Part shown: piece by piece, positions 37,941-47,566 of the stretch
How the letters are laid out: each line of letters begins with the position of its first letter
Numbering within the stretch: position 1 is the first letter of the stretch
NCBI RefSeq assembly: GCF_013343215.1
Contig: NZ_CP039143.1
Coordinates: 868,001 to 932,000 of the forward strand
Length of the DNA: 64,000 bases
Reading direction: 5' to 3'
Source: Acinetobacter sp. 10FS3-1
GTDB lineage: Bacteria; Pseudomonadota; Gammaproteobacteria; Pseudomonadales; Moraxellaceae
Notes under the pieces: model-generated
The model's database searches: none
Told to the model about the DNA's origin: nothing
Seen by the model: only the letters and a program-made list of their open reading frames with translations
Program-made: the position numbers and the translations under genes

Positions 37941-39176
37941 TTATTTTGCAGCTTTTTCAGCTTCAATTGAAGCAATCGCTTCATCAACGCCTTCAATAGA
38001 GTCAGCCGCTTTCTTAATACGTGCAAGCGCATCGACCAGTACTTCATCAGCAGTTGCATAAGAGATACGCATGAAGCCACCCAGGCCGAATGCATCGCCA
38101 GGAACAACTGCAACACCCGTTTCTTCCAGTAACCAGGCAGAGAACTCTGTGCAAGATTTCAAGCCTTTGGCACGAATCAACGGTTTGATGTTGGCATAAG
38201 CATAGAAAGCACCATCAGCAGGTAAGCAAGAAATACCCTTGATGTCATTCAAGCCATTGACCACGAGGTCATGACGACGTTTGAAAGCTTCAACCATTGG
38301 CTCAAGTACATCTTGAGGACCGTTCAATGCCGCTTCTGCCGCAACTTGTGAAATCGAAGTCGGGTTAGAAGTTGATTGAGACTGGATTTTTTTCATCGCG
38401 CCAATTAGTTTTGCAGGACCCGCGGCATAGCCGATACGCCAGCCAGTCATTGCATAGGCTTTAGACACACCGTTTAATACGATGGTGCGCTCATAAAGAT
38501 CTGGTGCAACTGTTGCGATGTTATAGAACTCGTCAGTCCAGCGGATTGGCTCGTACATGTCATCCGAGGCAATAAAGACGTCTGGATGTTTGCGTAATAC
38601 CTCAGCCAAAGCTTCAAGCTCAGCTTTGGTATAAATCATGCCTGTCGGGTTAGATGGACTGTTTAATACCACCAGACGGGTTTTTTCAGTGATGGCCGCT
38701 TCTAATTGTGCAGGGGTAATTTTGAAACGTTGTTCTTCACCACATTTCACAATTACTGGTACACCTTCAGCGATGATGACCATATCTGGATAGCTAACCC
38801 AGAATGGCGCAGGGATAATCACTTCATCGCCTTTATTTAACAGGGCAAGCGCCAGGTTAAAGAAAGATTGTTTACCGCCACAAGATACCAGAATCTGGTT
38901 CGCTGCATAGTCAAGGTTATTGTCACGTTTTAATTTAGCAATGATTGCTTTTTTAAGACCTGGCGTGCCGTCAACAGCGGTGTATTTGGTGAAACCGTTG
39001 TTAATCGCTGCAATTGCTGCATCTTTGATGTGTTGCGGTGTATCAAAATCTGGCTCACCTGCGCCCAGACCAATGACATTATGACCGGCAGCTTTTAATT
39101 CAGCAGCCTTATTCGTCACAGCAAGGGTTGGGGACGGTTTGATGGCATTTACACGATCAGAGAGACGTACGTCCAC
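37941..39176 (-). CDS. aspC: Class I aminotransferase, aspartate aminotransferase type Ib
   Basis: 411 residues. It has GLGAGEPDFDTP at the N-terminus, NSPSNPTG, and NGVSKAYAMTGWRIGYAAGP with the PLP lysine, plus a C-terminal MRISYATADEVL. It transfers amino groups between aspartate and 2-oxoglutarate; some relatives also act on prephenate. Monocistronic, with terminators on both sides. Confidence 0.92.
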   Translation of the reverse strand: MDVRLSDRVNAIKPSPTLAVTNKAAELKAAGHNVIGLGAGEPDFDTPQHIKDAAIAAINNGFTKYTAVDGTPGLKKAIIAKLKRDNNLDYAANQILVSCGGKQSFFNLALALLNKGDEVIIPAPFWVSYPDMVIIAEGVPVIVKCGEEQRFKITPAQLEAAITEKTRLVVLNSPSNPTGMIYTKAELEALAEVLRKHPDVFIASDDMYEPIRWTDEFYNIATVAPDLYERTIVLNGVSKAYAMTGWRIGYAAGPAKLIGAMKKIQSQSTSNPTSISQVAAEAALNGPQDVLEPMVEAFKRRHDLVVNGLNDIKGISCLPADGAFYAYANIKPLIRAKGLKSCTEFSAWLLEETGVAVVPGDAFGLGGFMRISYATADEVLVDALARIKKAADSIEGVDEAIASIEAEKAAK

Positions 39177-39379
39177 GGCAGTATTCCTTCTTATGGGGAT
39201 TAAAAAATAAAAAGCACATTATCTTAGCTCAAAATACTCAATATAGGGCAAAAGAATTTGAAAAACTTGATGAAAAAAAGAGGAGTTGTCAAAGTTTATC
39301 TTGAGTTAAAAATGCTCAGGCAAAGCCCGATGTGCTTTATTTATAAGTTTAATATTTGATTAATAGATGAAATATAAAA

Positions 39380-39411
39380 TAAAAATGGCCACTTTAAAGT
39401 GGCCATTGCTC
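39380..39411. terminator. Terminator downstream of map
   Basis: A 24-bp perfect palindrome with arms AATGGCCACTTT and AAAGTGGCCATT, preceded by AAAAA (a U-run for the leftward map transcript). Confidence 0.8.
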
Positions 39412-39427
39412 TGTTTAAGACTTGCAG

Positions 39428-40255
39428 TTATGCGGTAAAACGTGACAAATCTTCTTCGGGACGAGCGGTGAGGACTTCAACACCATCTTTTGTTACTAAA
39501 AGAGTGTGTTCATATTGTGCTGATAATTTATGGTCTTTGGTGACTACGGTCCACTTATCCCCCAGTAGTTTGGTTTGCCAAACGCCGGCATTTACCATCG
39601 GTTCAATCGTAAAAGTCATACCTTCTTCAAGAATCATGCCGGTATTCGGTTGACCATAATGCAGTACCTGCGGTTCATCGTGGAAAGTCGTGCCGATGCC
39701 ATGACCACAATATTCACGCACTACACTAAAGCGTTCAGATTCAACATATTGTTGAATCACATGGCCAATATCACCGATGGTTGCACCCGGCTTAACTACA
39801 GCGATACCCCGGTACATGGCTTCCTGTGCCACTTTGCAGAGACGGTTGGCCAAAATTGAGGTTTCGCCACCGACGATATACATCATGTTGGTATCACCAT
39901 GGAAACCATCCTTGATGACAGTTACATCAATATTCAGGATGTCACCTTTTTTCAAGGTTTTGTTTTCCGAAGGAATCCCATGACAAACCACATGGTTCAC
40001 CGAAGTACAGATGGTGTGCTGAAAAGCAGGACGACCAGGAGCCGCACCATAGCCCAGACAGGCCGGAATTGCGTCTTGCACATTGACAATATAGTCATGA
40101 CAAATCGTATCCAGTTCCAGGGTAGTGACGCCGGGTTTGATATGCGGTTTGATCATATCCAAAACTTCTGCTGCCAGTCGTCCAGCCACGCGCATCTTCT
40201 CGATATCTTCTGCGGATTTGATTAAACGAGGGGGAGCTTGATAAGTCGTGTTCAT
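39428..40255 (-). CDS. map: Methionine aminopeptidase, type I
   Basis: 275 residues. The metal-binding blocks are ILNIDVTVIKDGFHGDTNMM (Asp ligands), YCGHGIGTTFHDEP (His) and EEGMTFTIEPM (Glu). It removes the initiator Met. It is divergent from rpsB across about 200 bp, as in many gammaproteobacteria. Confidence 0.96.
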   Translation of the reverse strand: MNTTYQAPPRLIKSAEDIEKMRVAGRLAAEVLDMIKPHIKPGVTTLELDTICHDYIVNVQDAIPACLGYGAAPGRPAFQHTICTSVNHVVCHGIPSENKTLKKGDILNIDVTVIKDGFHGDTNMMYIVGGETSILANRLCKVAQEAMYRGIAVVKPGATIGDIGHVIQQYVESERFSVVREYCGHGIGTTFHDEPQVLHYGQPNTGMILEEGMTFTIEPMVNAGVWQTKLLGDKWTVVTKDHKLSAQYEHTLLVTKDGVEVLTARPEEDLSRFTA

Positions 40256-40270
40256 GATCTCTAAAAACTT

Positions 40271-40300
40271 TTGGAAATTTGTGTGTAGCTATGGTATAAA
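40271..40300 (+). promoter_or_regulatory. Putative rpsB promoter
   Basis: TTGGAA and TATAAA hexamers 18 bp apart, leaving a 5' leader of about 155 nt before the rpsB ATG. Confidence 0.55.
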
Positions 40301-40390
40301 TAGCCGCCCATTTTATCAAATGCTTTTTCGTGAATATATTTGCGAGGCTAGATGAATGGTGTATTAAAATCCGCACATATATCGACACAT

Positions 40391-40445
40391 TACTCTGGGT
40401 GCCCTACGGGGTGGAGAATGCGGATATATGGAGGCCTAACCCAAA
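40391..40445 (+). promoter_or_regulatory. Putative structured rpsB leader (S2 autoregulation site)
   Basis: A GC-rich island in AT-rich DNA. It can pair TGGGT (40396-40400) with ACCCA (40439-40443) and holds an internal CCC-TAC-GGG hairpin and GGGGTGGAGAATGCGG. Gammaproteobacterial rpsB leaders are known sites for S2 feedback. Assignment is by position and fold only. Confidence 0.5.
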
Positions 40446-40461
40446 CTTTAAGGTAAAGAAA

Positions 40462-41208
40462 ATGGCAGATTACAACGTAAGCATGCGCGACCTTCTTCAA
40501 GCAGGCGCACACTTTGGTCACCAAACACGTTTTTGGAACCCAAAAATGCGCGAATACATCTTCGGCGCGCGCAACAAAATTCACATCATTAACCTTGAGC
40601 ACACTGTTCCTGCGTTAAATGATGCTTTGAACTTTGCTAACAACTTGGCTAGCAAAAAGAACAAAGTTTTGTTCGTTGGTACTAAACGTGCAGCTTCTGC
40701 AATCATCCGTGAACAAGCGCAACGTGCTGGTCAGCCATATGTAGACCACCGTTGGTTAGGTGGTATGTTGACGAACTGGAAAACACTTCGCCAATCTATC
40801 AACCGTTTAAAAGACCTTCAAACTCAATCTCAAGACGGTACTTTCGCTAAGCTGACTAAACGTGAAGCTTTAGAGCGTAGCCGTGAGATGGAAAAACTTG
40901 AGCGTGCTTTAGGCGGCGTGAAAAACATGGGTGGTTTACCTGACGCATTATTCGTAATTGACGTTGACCATGAAGCGATTGCAATTAAAGAAGCCAAAAA
41001 CCTTGGTATTCCTGTAATTGGTATCGTTGATACAAACTCTAACCCAGACAACGTAGACTACGTTATTCCGGGTAACGACGATGCGATCCGTGCAGTAACT
41101 CTTTATGCTTCTGCTATGGCTGATGCGATTATTGCTGGTAAAGAATACGCTCAATCACAAGCAAATGCACAAGCTAAAGCAGAAGAAGCTCCAGCTTCTG
41201 AGGCTTAA
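40462..41208 (+). CDS. rpsB: 30S ribosomal protein S2
   Basis: 248 residues from [20 protein letters not shown], the conserved S2 N-terminus. The frame is open 132 bp further upstream, but that portion is the structured leader. It contains [33 protein letters not shown] and [23 protein letters not shown]. The C-terminus is Ala/Lys-rich. Paired with tsf, 140 bp downstream. Confidence 0.97.
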   Translation: MADYNVSMRDLLQAGAHFGHQTRFWNPKMREYIFGARNKIHIINLEHTVPALNDALNFANNLASKKNKVLFVGTKRAASAIIREQAQRAGQPYVDHRWLGGMLTNWKTLRQSINRLKDLQTQSQDGTFAKLTKREALERSREMEKLERALGGVKNMGGLPDALFVIDVDHEAIAIKEAKNLGIPVIGIVDTNSNPDNVDYVIPGNDDAIRAVTLYASAMADAIIAGKEYAQSQANAQAKAEEAPASEA

Positions 41209-41348
41209 TGCGTTTGACGCTAGCTTGTCATTTTTGCGACATGTGACAGTGGCAAAGTAAGCGTTAAGTATGCAGGCGGCCCATGAGAATCCTCTGGGCC
41301 GTTTCTGTTCTAAAAGATTTCATTTTCTACCGTATTTAGGAGATAAAC

Positions 41349-42224
41349 ATGACTGCAGTTACAGCAAGCATGGTTAAAGAGTTGCGTGATCGTACAGGTC
41401 TTGCAATGATGGAATGTAAAAAAGCATTGACAGAAGCGGGCGGTGATATCGAACTGGCGATTGACAACCTTCGTAAATCTGGTCAGGCAAAAGCTGCTAA
41501 AAAAGCAGGTAACATTGCTGCTGACGGCGCGATTACCATTGTTCAGGAAGGTAACAAAGCAATCCTTCTAGAAGTAAACTGCCAAACTGACTTCGTTGCT
41601 AAAGACGCAAACTTTGCTGATTTCTCTAACAAAGTTGCAGCAGCTGCACTTGCTGCCAATGAAACTGACGCTGCTAAAATTGCTGAACTTAAACTTGAAG
41701 ATGGTGCGACTGTCGAAGAAGCACGTATCGCTCTTGTTCAAAAAATCGGTGAAAACATCCAGGTACGTCGTGCTTCAATCCTTGAAGGCGAAAAACTGGC
41801 TGTTTATAAACACGGTCTGCGTATCGGTGTTGTTGTATCTTACACAGGTGATGCGGATACTGGTAAAGGCTTGGCAATGCACATTGCTGCATTCAATCCG
41901 GTTGCCGTAAATGCTGAACAGGTTCCAGCTGATCTGATCGCGAAAGAGAAAGAAATTGCTGAAGCGAAAGCACTTGAATCTGGCAAACCAGCAAACATCG
42001 TTGAAAAGATGGTGGTAGGTTCTGTTGAGAAATACCTGAACGAAGTTGTGCTTGAGCGTCAAATGTACGTAATTGACAACGACAAAAAAGTTGCTGACGT
42101 TCTTAAAGCAACAGGTACTACTGTAGCTCAATTCGTTCGTTTCGAAGTGGGTGAGGGTATCGAGAAGAAAGCTGAGCTTTCTTTCGCTGAAGAAGTTGCT
42201 GCTGCTCAGGCTGCTGCACAATAA
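41349..42224 (+). CDS. tsf: Elongation factor Ts
   Basis: 291 residues. It begins MTAVTASMVKELRDRTGLAM with a UBA-like domain and MECKKALTEAGGD, and the TDFVAKD core motif follows. It exchanges GDP on EF-Tu. A GC-rich stretch in the 140-bp rpsB-tsf gap (GGCGGCCCATGAGAATCCTC) could form an attenuator hairpin. Confidence 0.97.
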   Translation: MTAVTASMVKELRDRTGLAMMECKKALTEAGGDIELAIDNLRKSGQAKAAKKAGNIAADGAITIVQEGNKAILLEVNCQTDFVAKDANFADFSNKVAAAALAANETDAAKIAELKLEDGATVEEARIALVQKIGENIQVRRASILEGEKLAVYKHGLRIGVVVSYTGDADTGKGLAMHIAAFNPVAVNAEQVPADLIAKEKEIAEAKALESGKPANIVEKMVVGSVEKYLNEVVLERQMYVIDNDKKVADVLKATGTTVAQFVRFEVGEGIEKKAELSFAEEVAAAQAAAQ

Positions 42225-42240
42225 TTCGGTTAAGAATTTA

Positions 42241-42270
42241 AAAAAGCCCCATTTGATGGGGCTTTTTTTG
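42241..42270 (+). terminator. Terminator after tsf
   Basis: The stem AAAAGCCCC/GGGGCTTTT with a 7-nt loop, then TTT. Confidence 0.88.
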
Positions 42271-42456
42271 GCCTGAACAAAATTTTAGGGGTTGACTCGA
42301 TCATTTACTGACTTTAAACCCGGCGTACAAAATAATTTGCTTTAAAGGGTCTTGAAGTCACGCAACAAGCTATTGGGAGAGCCTGAATTTACCGGGAAAA
42401 CCGATTGCGGAATAGCACTTTCCCGGATTTATAAGTGTAATGATATTACATACGCT

Positions 42457-42912
42457 TCAAATGGGCTGTAAGGCCTCAGATTGACGGGATCTCCAGGATG
42501 GTAGGAATTTACCTAAATATGCATCCATGCACCAGATTGGGCCAATGAGGAGGAATTGCAGGTCTTTAAAGAAAGAAGGCTTTTTACCTTCAATTTTATG
42601 ACCATAAAACTGACCAATCCAGGCAAAAACGAAGAGGGCAATAAAGAATCCGCTGCCCATCGGTAAAATCCAGATCAGCCAAGCCATGACCAGCGTCAGT
42701 GCTGCCATCGCGACAGCCAGTACAATATCAAGGCGAGCATAGAAGATAAACGCTAAAGCCAAGAGCACAGCCGTTAGTAAAGCGCTAAAATGCGCCAGAA
42801 TACCGATAATCGAAAAATAAATAGTCGGGACACACACCCAGTGAATCAGTTTATTGGTTTTATTCTGGTGGCTTTCGCTATATTCAGCAAACCATTCCGA
42901 TACTGTTTTCAT
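42457..42912 (-). CDS. DUF962/Mpo1-like membrane protein
   Basis: 151 residues from MKTVSEWFAEYSESHQNKTN; a GGAG site precedes this ATG, and a second ATG 12 bp upstream overlaps that site. The N-terminal SEWFAEYSESHQNKTNKLIHWVCVP block, followed by several membrane segments and AWIGQFYGHKIEGKKPSFFKD, matches DUF962. The yeast relative Mpo1 is a dioxygenase in fatty-acid alpha-oxidation. The bacterial role is unproven. Confidence 0.85.
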   Translation of the reverse strand: MKTVSEWFAEYSESHQNKTNKLIHWVCVPTIYFSIIGILAHFSALLTAVLLALAFIFYARLDIVLAVAMAALTLVMAWLIWILPMGSGFFIALFVFAWIGQFYGHKIEGKKPSFFKDLQFLLIGPIWCMDAYLGKFLPSWRSRQSEALQPI

Positions 42913-43055
42913 TTTTCGCTCCATCCTTGAACATATTCTAATTAAATCTGAATATAGAACAGAAGTAAGCGTTGGTCAAAATGAAATCGATAGCAGGCAA
43001 GTTGATCAAGTTGAGGTTTCGGAAAAAAACCAAGGTCTAGGGTTTGGGTATCAAT

Positions 43056-43086
43056 AAAAAAAGCCGCATATTACTGCGGCTTTTGT
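43056..43086. terminator. Terminator downstream of rlpA
   Basis: The stem AAGCCGCA/TGCGGCTT with a 6-nt loop, A-run on the left for the leftward transcript and TT on the right. Confidence 0.8.
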
Positions 43087-43108
43087 TAAATGTATTGCAA
43101 GTTAAATT

Positions 43109-43723
43109 TTAAGAATTTGGACCGGCAACACGTTCAATATTTACGTTTGCAGTTCCGGCACTGGTGATTCCCAGCTGCTTTGCTGCACCGTAAGAAAGGT
43201 CAAGAACACGGTTGCCATGGAATGGACCACGATCGTTTACTTTCACAACGACACTTTTACCATTGTTCTTGTTCGTGACACGGATATAACAGTTCAACGG
43301 CAAGCTACGATGGGCGGCTGTTAAAGCATTCATATCGAATGTTTCACCGCTTGCTGTTTTACGGCCATGGAATTGACGGCCATACCAGGATGCAGTACCT
43401 GTTTGGCTAAACTTGCGTACTGTCTTGGAAGCAACAGTATTCAGCTTTTCAATCACTGAAGGCTCTTCTGCAGGTATTTCAATTTTTGCTGCAATGGTTT
43501 CACGACGAACTTTATCGCCTGAACGTTCAGTGATTGAAAGGCTGTTCAAATTGGTGAAATTTGAATTGAAGCTTTGAGCTTCTTTATTTAACACTCGTGC
43601 AGCTAGACGAGAATTGTCATTTTCATGATTGAATGAAGATGACGGAACCATATCTGCCTGTGACTGGGCCAGTGTGACCGTCGCGGCAATAGCCATAAAA
43701 TACTTCAAAAAAGAAGAATGCAT
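43109..43723 (-). CDS. rlpA: RlpA-like septal ring lytic transglycosylase
   Basis: 204 residues from MHSSFLKYFMAIAATVTLAQ, a signal peptide preceded by GGAG; the longer frame to 43744 is unlikely. A C-terminal double-psi beta-barrel has GTASWYGRQFHGRKTASGE, RVTNKNNGKSVVVKVNDRGP and VLDLSYGAAKQLG. There is no SPOR domain and no lipobox Cys, so it is shorter than E. coli RlpA. It acts on denuded glycan strands in this family. Confidence 0.88.
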   Translation of the reverse strand: MHSSFLKYFMAIAATVTLAQSQADMVPSSSFNHENDNSRLAARVLNKEAQSFNSNFTNLNSLSITERSGDKVRRETIAAKIEIPAEEPSVIEKLNTVASKTVRKFSQTGTASWYGRQFHGRKTASGETFDMNALTAAHRSLPLNCYIRVTNKNNGKSVVVKVNDRGPFHGNRVLDLSYGAAKQLGITSAGTANVNIERVAGPNS

Positions 43724-44012
43724 CGAATCAACTCCTAACAGCATATTTAGATTGATTTGTCTAAGTTATTGAAAAATCAACCAAACCTGCCTGACATTTA
43801 ACTTATGCAACTACATTTAACGAAAAGGATGATATTCATGCTGACAATAAGCTGTCTAGTATTTAATTAAAATATTGAAAAAAAGAACGTAAAATACACA
43901 GTGATTGATTAAAAAATAATCAATATTGTAACATTGTATTAAAAACGCCTATTTCTTGCTCATATTTTCTTATAAAAAACTTGACTTTAATAATTTGTAG
44001 CAAAAATTACTG

Positions 44013-45017
44013 TTATCGGCTCGTAATTTCTGTACCTAAAAGCCATAAAGCGGTCGCATACATGCGACTGCGGTTGTAGGTCGTAATTACTTGAAAATTA
44101 GGATAAGTAATATAGTAAATTGGCCCAGAGCTTTCTTGTAATTGAATTAGGTTCACCATGTCCAGATCGTCAATTTTTACGATCGGATTCATCGGGCTGA
44201 CTCCTTGGCTTTTTAGTACTCCATAAGGTACAGGCTGGGTTAAATCCTTGGCAATCACTGCCTCAGGATTGGAGCCACTATAACGCGCCGGAAAGGCCAC
44301 TGGCTGGTTGCGTTGCCAGCCATATTGGGCCAGATAGTTGGCAATGGAACCAATTGCATCCACAGCAGAATTACGCAGGTCAATATGACCATTGCCATCA
44401 TAGTCCACACCAAATTTTGGAATATTGCTTGGCATGAATTGTGGGTAACCAATTGCACCGGCATAGGAACCGACCACTGATGAAGTTGGAATGCCATCTG
44501 TATAGGACCAGGCGATTAAAGCCGCCAGCTCATCCTGGAAATACTGTGCACGACGCTCATAGCCAAAACCTAAAGTGGCTAGGGCATCACGGGTAATAAA
44601 TGAGCCTTTATTGCTCCCAAAACCGGTTTCTACTCCCAAAATGCCTAAAATGATCGCCTGAGGTACTCCAAATTGCTGCTCAGCACGGTTAAGGGTATCT
44701 GCATACTGCTGTTTAAAACGTACGCCACGCTGAATGGTAGACTCAGCCAGAAAATTGGTTTTATAGGCATACCATGGCTTACTTTCGCCCGGACGATTCA
44801 TGATATTGATAATATTCGGAAGATTTTTTGTCCCAGCCATCGCAGAATCGATTTGCCCTGCGGTCAGGCCGTATTTTTGCATGGTACTTTGTTTAAAGCT
44901 GGCATAGGAAGGATGATGTTGAAAGTCATTGGCAGAAACAATACTGCTGCTCAGGCCCAAGGTGGCAAATAGAATTGAATATTGTTTCAATTTTTTATAT
45001 AAATCAAATTTCAACAT
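44013..45017 (-). CDS. mltB: Lytic murein transglycosylase B
   Basis: 334 residues: signal peptide to about VSA, then the MltB domain with catalytic Glu130 in GILGVETGFG, and YAGAIGYPQFMPSN and DYDGNGHIDL. It cleaves peptidoglycan to anhydromuropeptides in the periplasm. No lipobox Cys is visible, so a soluble form is likely. Leftward, 290 bp upstream of rlpA, with no shared operon evident. Confidence 0.9.
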   Translation of the reverse strand: MLKFDLYKKLKQYSILFATLGLSSSIVSANDFQHHPSYASFKQSTMQKYGLTAGQIDSAMAGTKNLPNIINIMNRPGESKPWYAYKTNFLAESTIQRGVRFKQQYADTLNRAEQQFGVPQAIILGILGVETGFGSNKGSFITRDALATLGFGYERRAQYFQDELAALIAWSYTDGIPTSSVVGSYAGAIGYPQFMPSNIPKFGVDYDGNGHIDLRNSAVDAIGSIANYLAQYGWQRNQPVAFPARYSGSNPEAVIAKDLTQPVPYGVLKSQGVSPMNPIVKIDDLDMVNLIQLQESSGPIYYITYPNFQVITTYNRSRMYATALWLLGTEITSR

Positions 45018-45249
45018 CTTGCTATGATTTCCAAATTTCTGGTGAGTTTGTGGCTATGTCATTTGAATCATGCCGCAAAAATAGAAGAATTTGTTTTTCT
45101 CAATTTTCCGGCTTAAAGCTGTGAATAAAGATAACATTGCCGCGAATATGAGTCATATAAAGTGTGGTAAAAATAAAGAAAGGTTGGCTATTTTTAAAGC
45201 ACATTTCATTTTTATGGTCTTTAACTGTAACAAGCTGTTTCATTGAGAC
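45018..45249. other. Intergenic region upstream of mltB
   Basis: AT-rich, no gene seen. It should carry the mltB promoter. Confidence 0.4.
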
Positions 45250-45280
45250 TAAAAAGCCTGACCGGAGTCAGGCTTTTTAA
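45250..45280. terminator. Terminator downstream of the unknown gene at 45305
   Basis: A 12-bp stem AAAAAGCCTGAC/GTCAGGCTTTTT with loop CGGA. The CGGA loop is the same as in the terminator near 11625. Confidence 0.88.
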
Positions 45281-45304
45281 AGGGAGTATGTTCAGGCTGA
45301 GACA

Positions 45305-45958
45305 TTACTCGGTATAGAACAAGGTGTCATGATATTCCGCCATAATCTGCAATTCTTCTTTGGTTAAATTCAGAATGATTTTATCAGCGGCAATATTAAC
45401 GGCTTTAATTACGGCAGCAGCACCAATATCTGCTGCTTTGCGTTTGATCATTCCCAAATCAAGGGTTTTATTAAAGTCGACCATAAAATGACGTACAGTG
45501 GCTTCAGCAAACTGTTTATACAGGTTACTCAGCGTTTGCTTGTCTACCGTATTGCCAGCTTTGAGTTCAGCAAATTGGTGCTTCAGATTAGTGACCAGAC
45601 TGGCGTCGAGCGTTTCACCGATACGCATATGGCCAGCCGGGTCTTTGAACAGACTACGCTCCGAGAAGGCAATCGACTCTTTCACCACCTCATTTGATGC
45701 TTTACCCAGCAACTGCTTGAGTAAAACTGCAACAGTCGACTTGATATAACCCGCCAGTTTTTCTGCTGTATCACGCTTGTCGCTGGCAGGAAAACGGCGT
45801 ACCAGTTCCGTGAGAATCGCGTCGAGGATTTCATCATTAATCATCAATGCGGTTTTGTCACGTAAAGGATAAAGCGGTTCACTTGAGTTTTTATTTTTCT
45901 GTGCAGTCTGAATAGTATTTAATAGTTCTGCAGAAGGAATAAAACCAAAAAATGGCAT
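45305..45958 (-). CDS. Uncharacterised cytoplasmic protein
   Basis: 217 residues: MPFFGFIPSAELLNTIQTAQ, then a mostly helical protein (RRFPASDKRDTAEKLAGYIK; ADIGAAAVIKAVNIAADKII) with no signal peptide or membrane segment. No family recognised; probably genus-level. It begins 19 bp after queF on the same strand, so it is likely the last gene of ABC exporter-queF-this gene. Confidence 0.75.
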   Translation of the reverse strand: MPFFGFIPSAELLNTIQTAQKNKNSSEPLYPLRDKTALMINDEILDAILTELVRRFPASDKRDTAEKLAGYIKSTVAVLLKQLLGKASNEVVKESIAFSERSLFKDPAGHMRIGETLDASLVTNLKHQFAELKAGNTVDKQTLSNLYKQFAEATVRHFMVDFNKTLDLGMIKRKAADIGAAAVIKAVNIAADKIILNLTKEELQIMAEYHDTLFYTE

Positions 45959-45977
45959 TGTTAAACCTCAATGTTTT

Positions 45978-46793
45978 TTATTGTCGCGCTAAACGTATAG
46001 GGCGAGGCATCCATGTTAAATCCGATACACGACAAGGATTGATGTCCAATCCACCACGACGTGTATAGGTGGCGTAAACCATCAGCTTTTCTGGTTTCAG
46101 TTGTTGCCAGATGTCGGCAAACATCTGTTCCACACACTGTTCATGAAAACCATTGTGCTGACGATAAGAGATAATATAAGCCAATATACTCTTATAACAA
46201 GGTTTTTTGCCCTGATAACGTATAAAAACTGTTCCCCAGTCTGGCTGGCCAGTCACCGGGCAATTACTTCTGAGCAAATGAGAGTAAAGCTGGATTTCGC
46301 CTTCTTGTGAATTTTCCAGATCCAAAGCCAGCAGGTTGGCATTCGGATGATTTTCCAGACGTTCTGGCACCAGATCATCAATAGAAATGCCTTCTGGCTT
46401 GGAAACTTCAAGCTCATCTACCTGAAACAGTTCTAGCGTCACTTCCGCTTCAGCCACGCGGGATAAATCTTGTTCTACCGTCTGGATAAAGGCATCTTTT
46501 GAGTTGAACGTCGTAAAGTTCAGACTATTAAAGTAGAGTTTTAAAGATTTAGATTCGATCAGGTTGAGTGAAGATGCCGGTAGGGCAATCCGGCCAATGG
46601 CTACTTGCGGGATGCCGACTGCATTTAACCAGGAAATTTCAAAGACATGCCACCAGTCTTTGCCTTGCTGAATGGCATCTACATGGGCATAGTTTTCACG
46701 GGCAGGTGCGCGTGAAATAGGGAACAGAACATCGGGTTGATATTCTGTCGGGTAGTTGGTGTCTTTACCAAGAAGAGATTGTTCTACACTCAT
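45978..46793 (-). CDS. queF: NADPH-dependent 7-cyano-7-deazaguanine reductase (long QueF)
   Basis: 271 residues of the two-domain QueF class. ESKSLKLYFNS (80-90) is the conserved NADPH-side motif, and C178 in RSNCPVTGQPDWG is the catalytic thioimide Cys. It reduces preQ0 to preQ1 for queuosine in tRNA. Its start touches the stop of the ABC permease gene. Confidence 0.95.
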   Translation of the reverse strand: MSVEQSLLGKDTNYPTEYQPDVLFPISRAPARENYAHVDAIQQGKDWWHVFEISWLNAVGIPQVAIGRIALPASSLNLIESKSLKLYFNSLNFTTFNSKDAFIQTVEQDLSRVAEAEVTLELFQVDELEVSKPEGISIDDLVPERLENHPNANLLALDLENSQEGEIQLYSHLLRSNCPVTGQPDWGTVFIRYQGKKPCYKSILAYIISYRQHNGFHEQCVEQMFADIWQQLKPEKLMVYATYTRRGGLDINPCRVSDLTWMPRPIRLARQ

Positions 46794-47566
46794 TATTCAC
46801 GCATTCCTGAACCACGGGAGAGTAAATGATAGGCAAGCATATACAGTGCTGCACAACATAAGCTGATTACTGTCAGTGAAACGGCAACATTGACATCGCT
46901 ATGACCTAAAATGCCATAGCGGAAGGCATTGACCATATACACCACAGGATTAATCAAAGATAAATTTTGCCAAAATGGACCGAGGGCTGAAATTGCATAA
47001 AACACCCCGCCCAAATAGGTCAGCGGCGTCAATACAAATGTCGGGATGATTGAAATATCATCAAAAGATTTGGCATAGACTGCATTGATAAAACCGCCCA
47101 GAGAAAAGAGCAGGGAGGTAATCAGTACAGTATAAATGGTGACGAACCAGTTGGTAATAGATAAATCTGCAAAAAACAGACTCATTACACTGACAATTAT
47201 GGCGACCAGTACACCGCGGGTGACACCGCCCAGCACATGACCCCATAACACAATGTGCAGAGGTACGGGGCTCATGATCAGCTCTTCAATACTTTTCTGG
47301 AATTTTGAGCTAAAAAAACTGGAAGAGACGTTGGCATAACTGTTGGTAATCACGGCCATCATAATCAAGCCGGGCACAATGAACTCCATATAGCTGTGGC
47401 CACCCATTTCCCCAATTCTTGAACCGACCAGATTGCCGAAGATGACAAAGTACAGGCTCATGGTAATGGCTGGGGGTAATAAAGTCTGTGGCCAGATCCG
47501 CATAAAGCGGCGGATTTCCTTATGCAGAATGGTATATAAGGCGATACCTAGTTGATTCATGTTCAT
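46793..47566 (-). CDS. ABC-2 type transporter permease (YadH-like)
   Basis: 257 residues with six membrane segments. It has HSYMEFIVPGLIMMAVITNS, EELIMSPVP and the ABC-2 block PLTYLGGVFY. It forms an exporter with the overlapping ATPase gene (4 bp overlap). E. coli YadGH is the closest pattern recalled; the substrate is unknown. Confidence 0.9.
   Translation of the reverse strand: MNMNQLGIALYTILHKEIRRFMRIWPQTLLPPAITMSLYFVIFGNLVGSRIGEMGGHSYMEFIVPGLIMMAVITNSYANVSSSFFSSKFQKSIEELIMSPVPLHIVLWGHVLGGVTRGVLVAIIVSVMSLFFADLSITNWFVTIYTVLITSLLFSLGGFINAVYAKSFDDISIIPTFVLTPLTYLGGVFYAISALGPFWQNLSLINPVVYMVNAFRYGILGHSDVNVAVSLTVISLCCAALYMLAYHLLSRGSGMRE

Noticed and set aside
40330..40461. 44-residue N-terminal extension of S2
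   Set aside because: Ribosomal protein S2 begins [12 protein letters not shown]; the upstream part is the leader and its start has no ribosome site.
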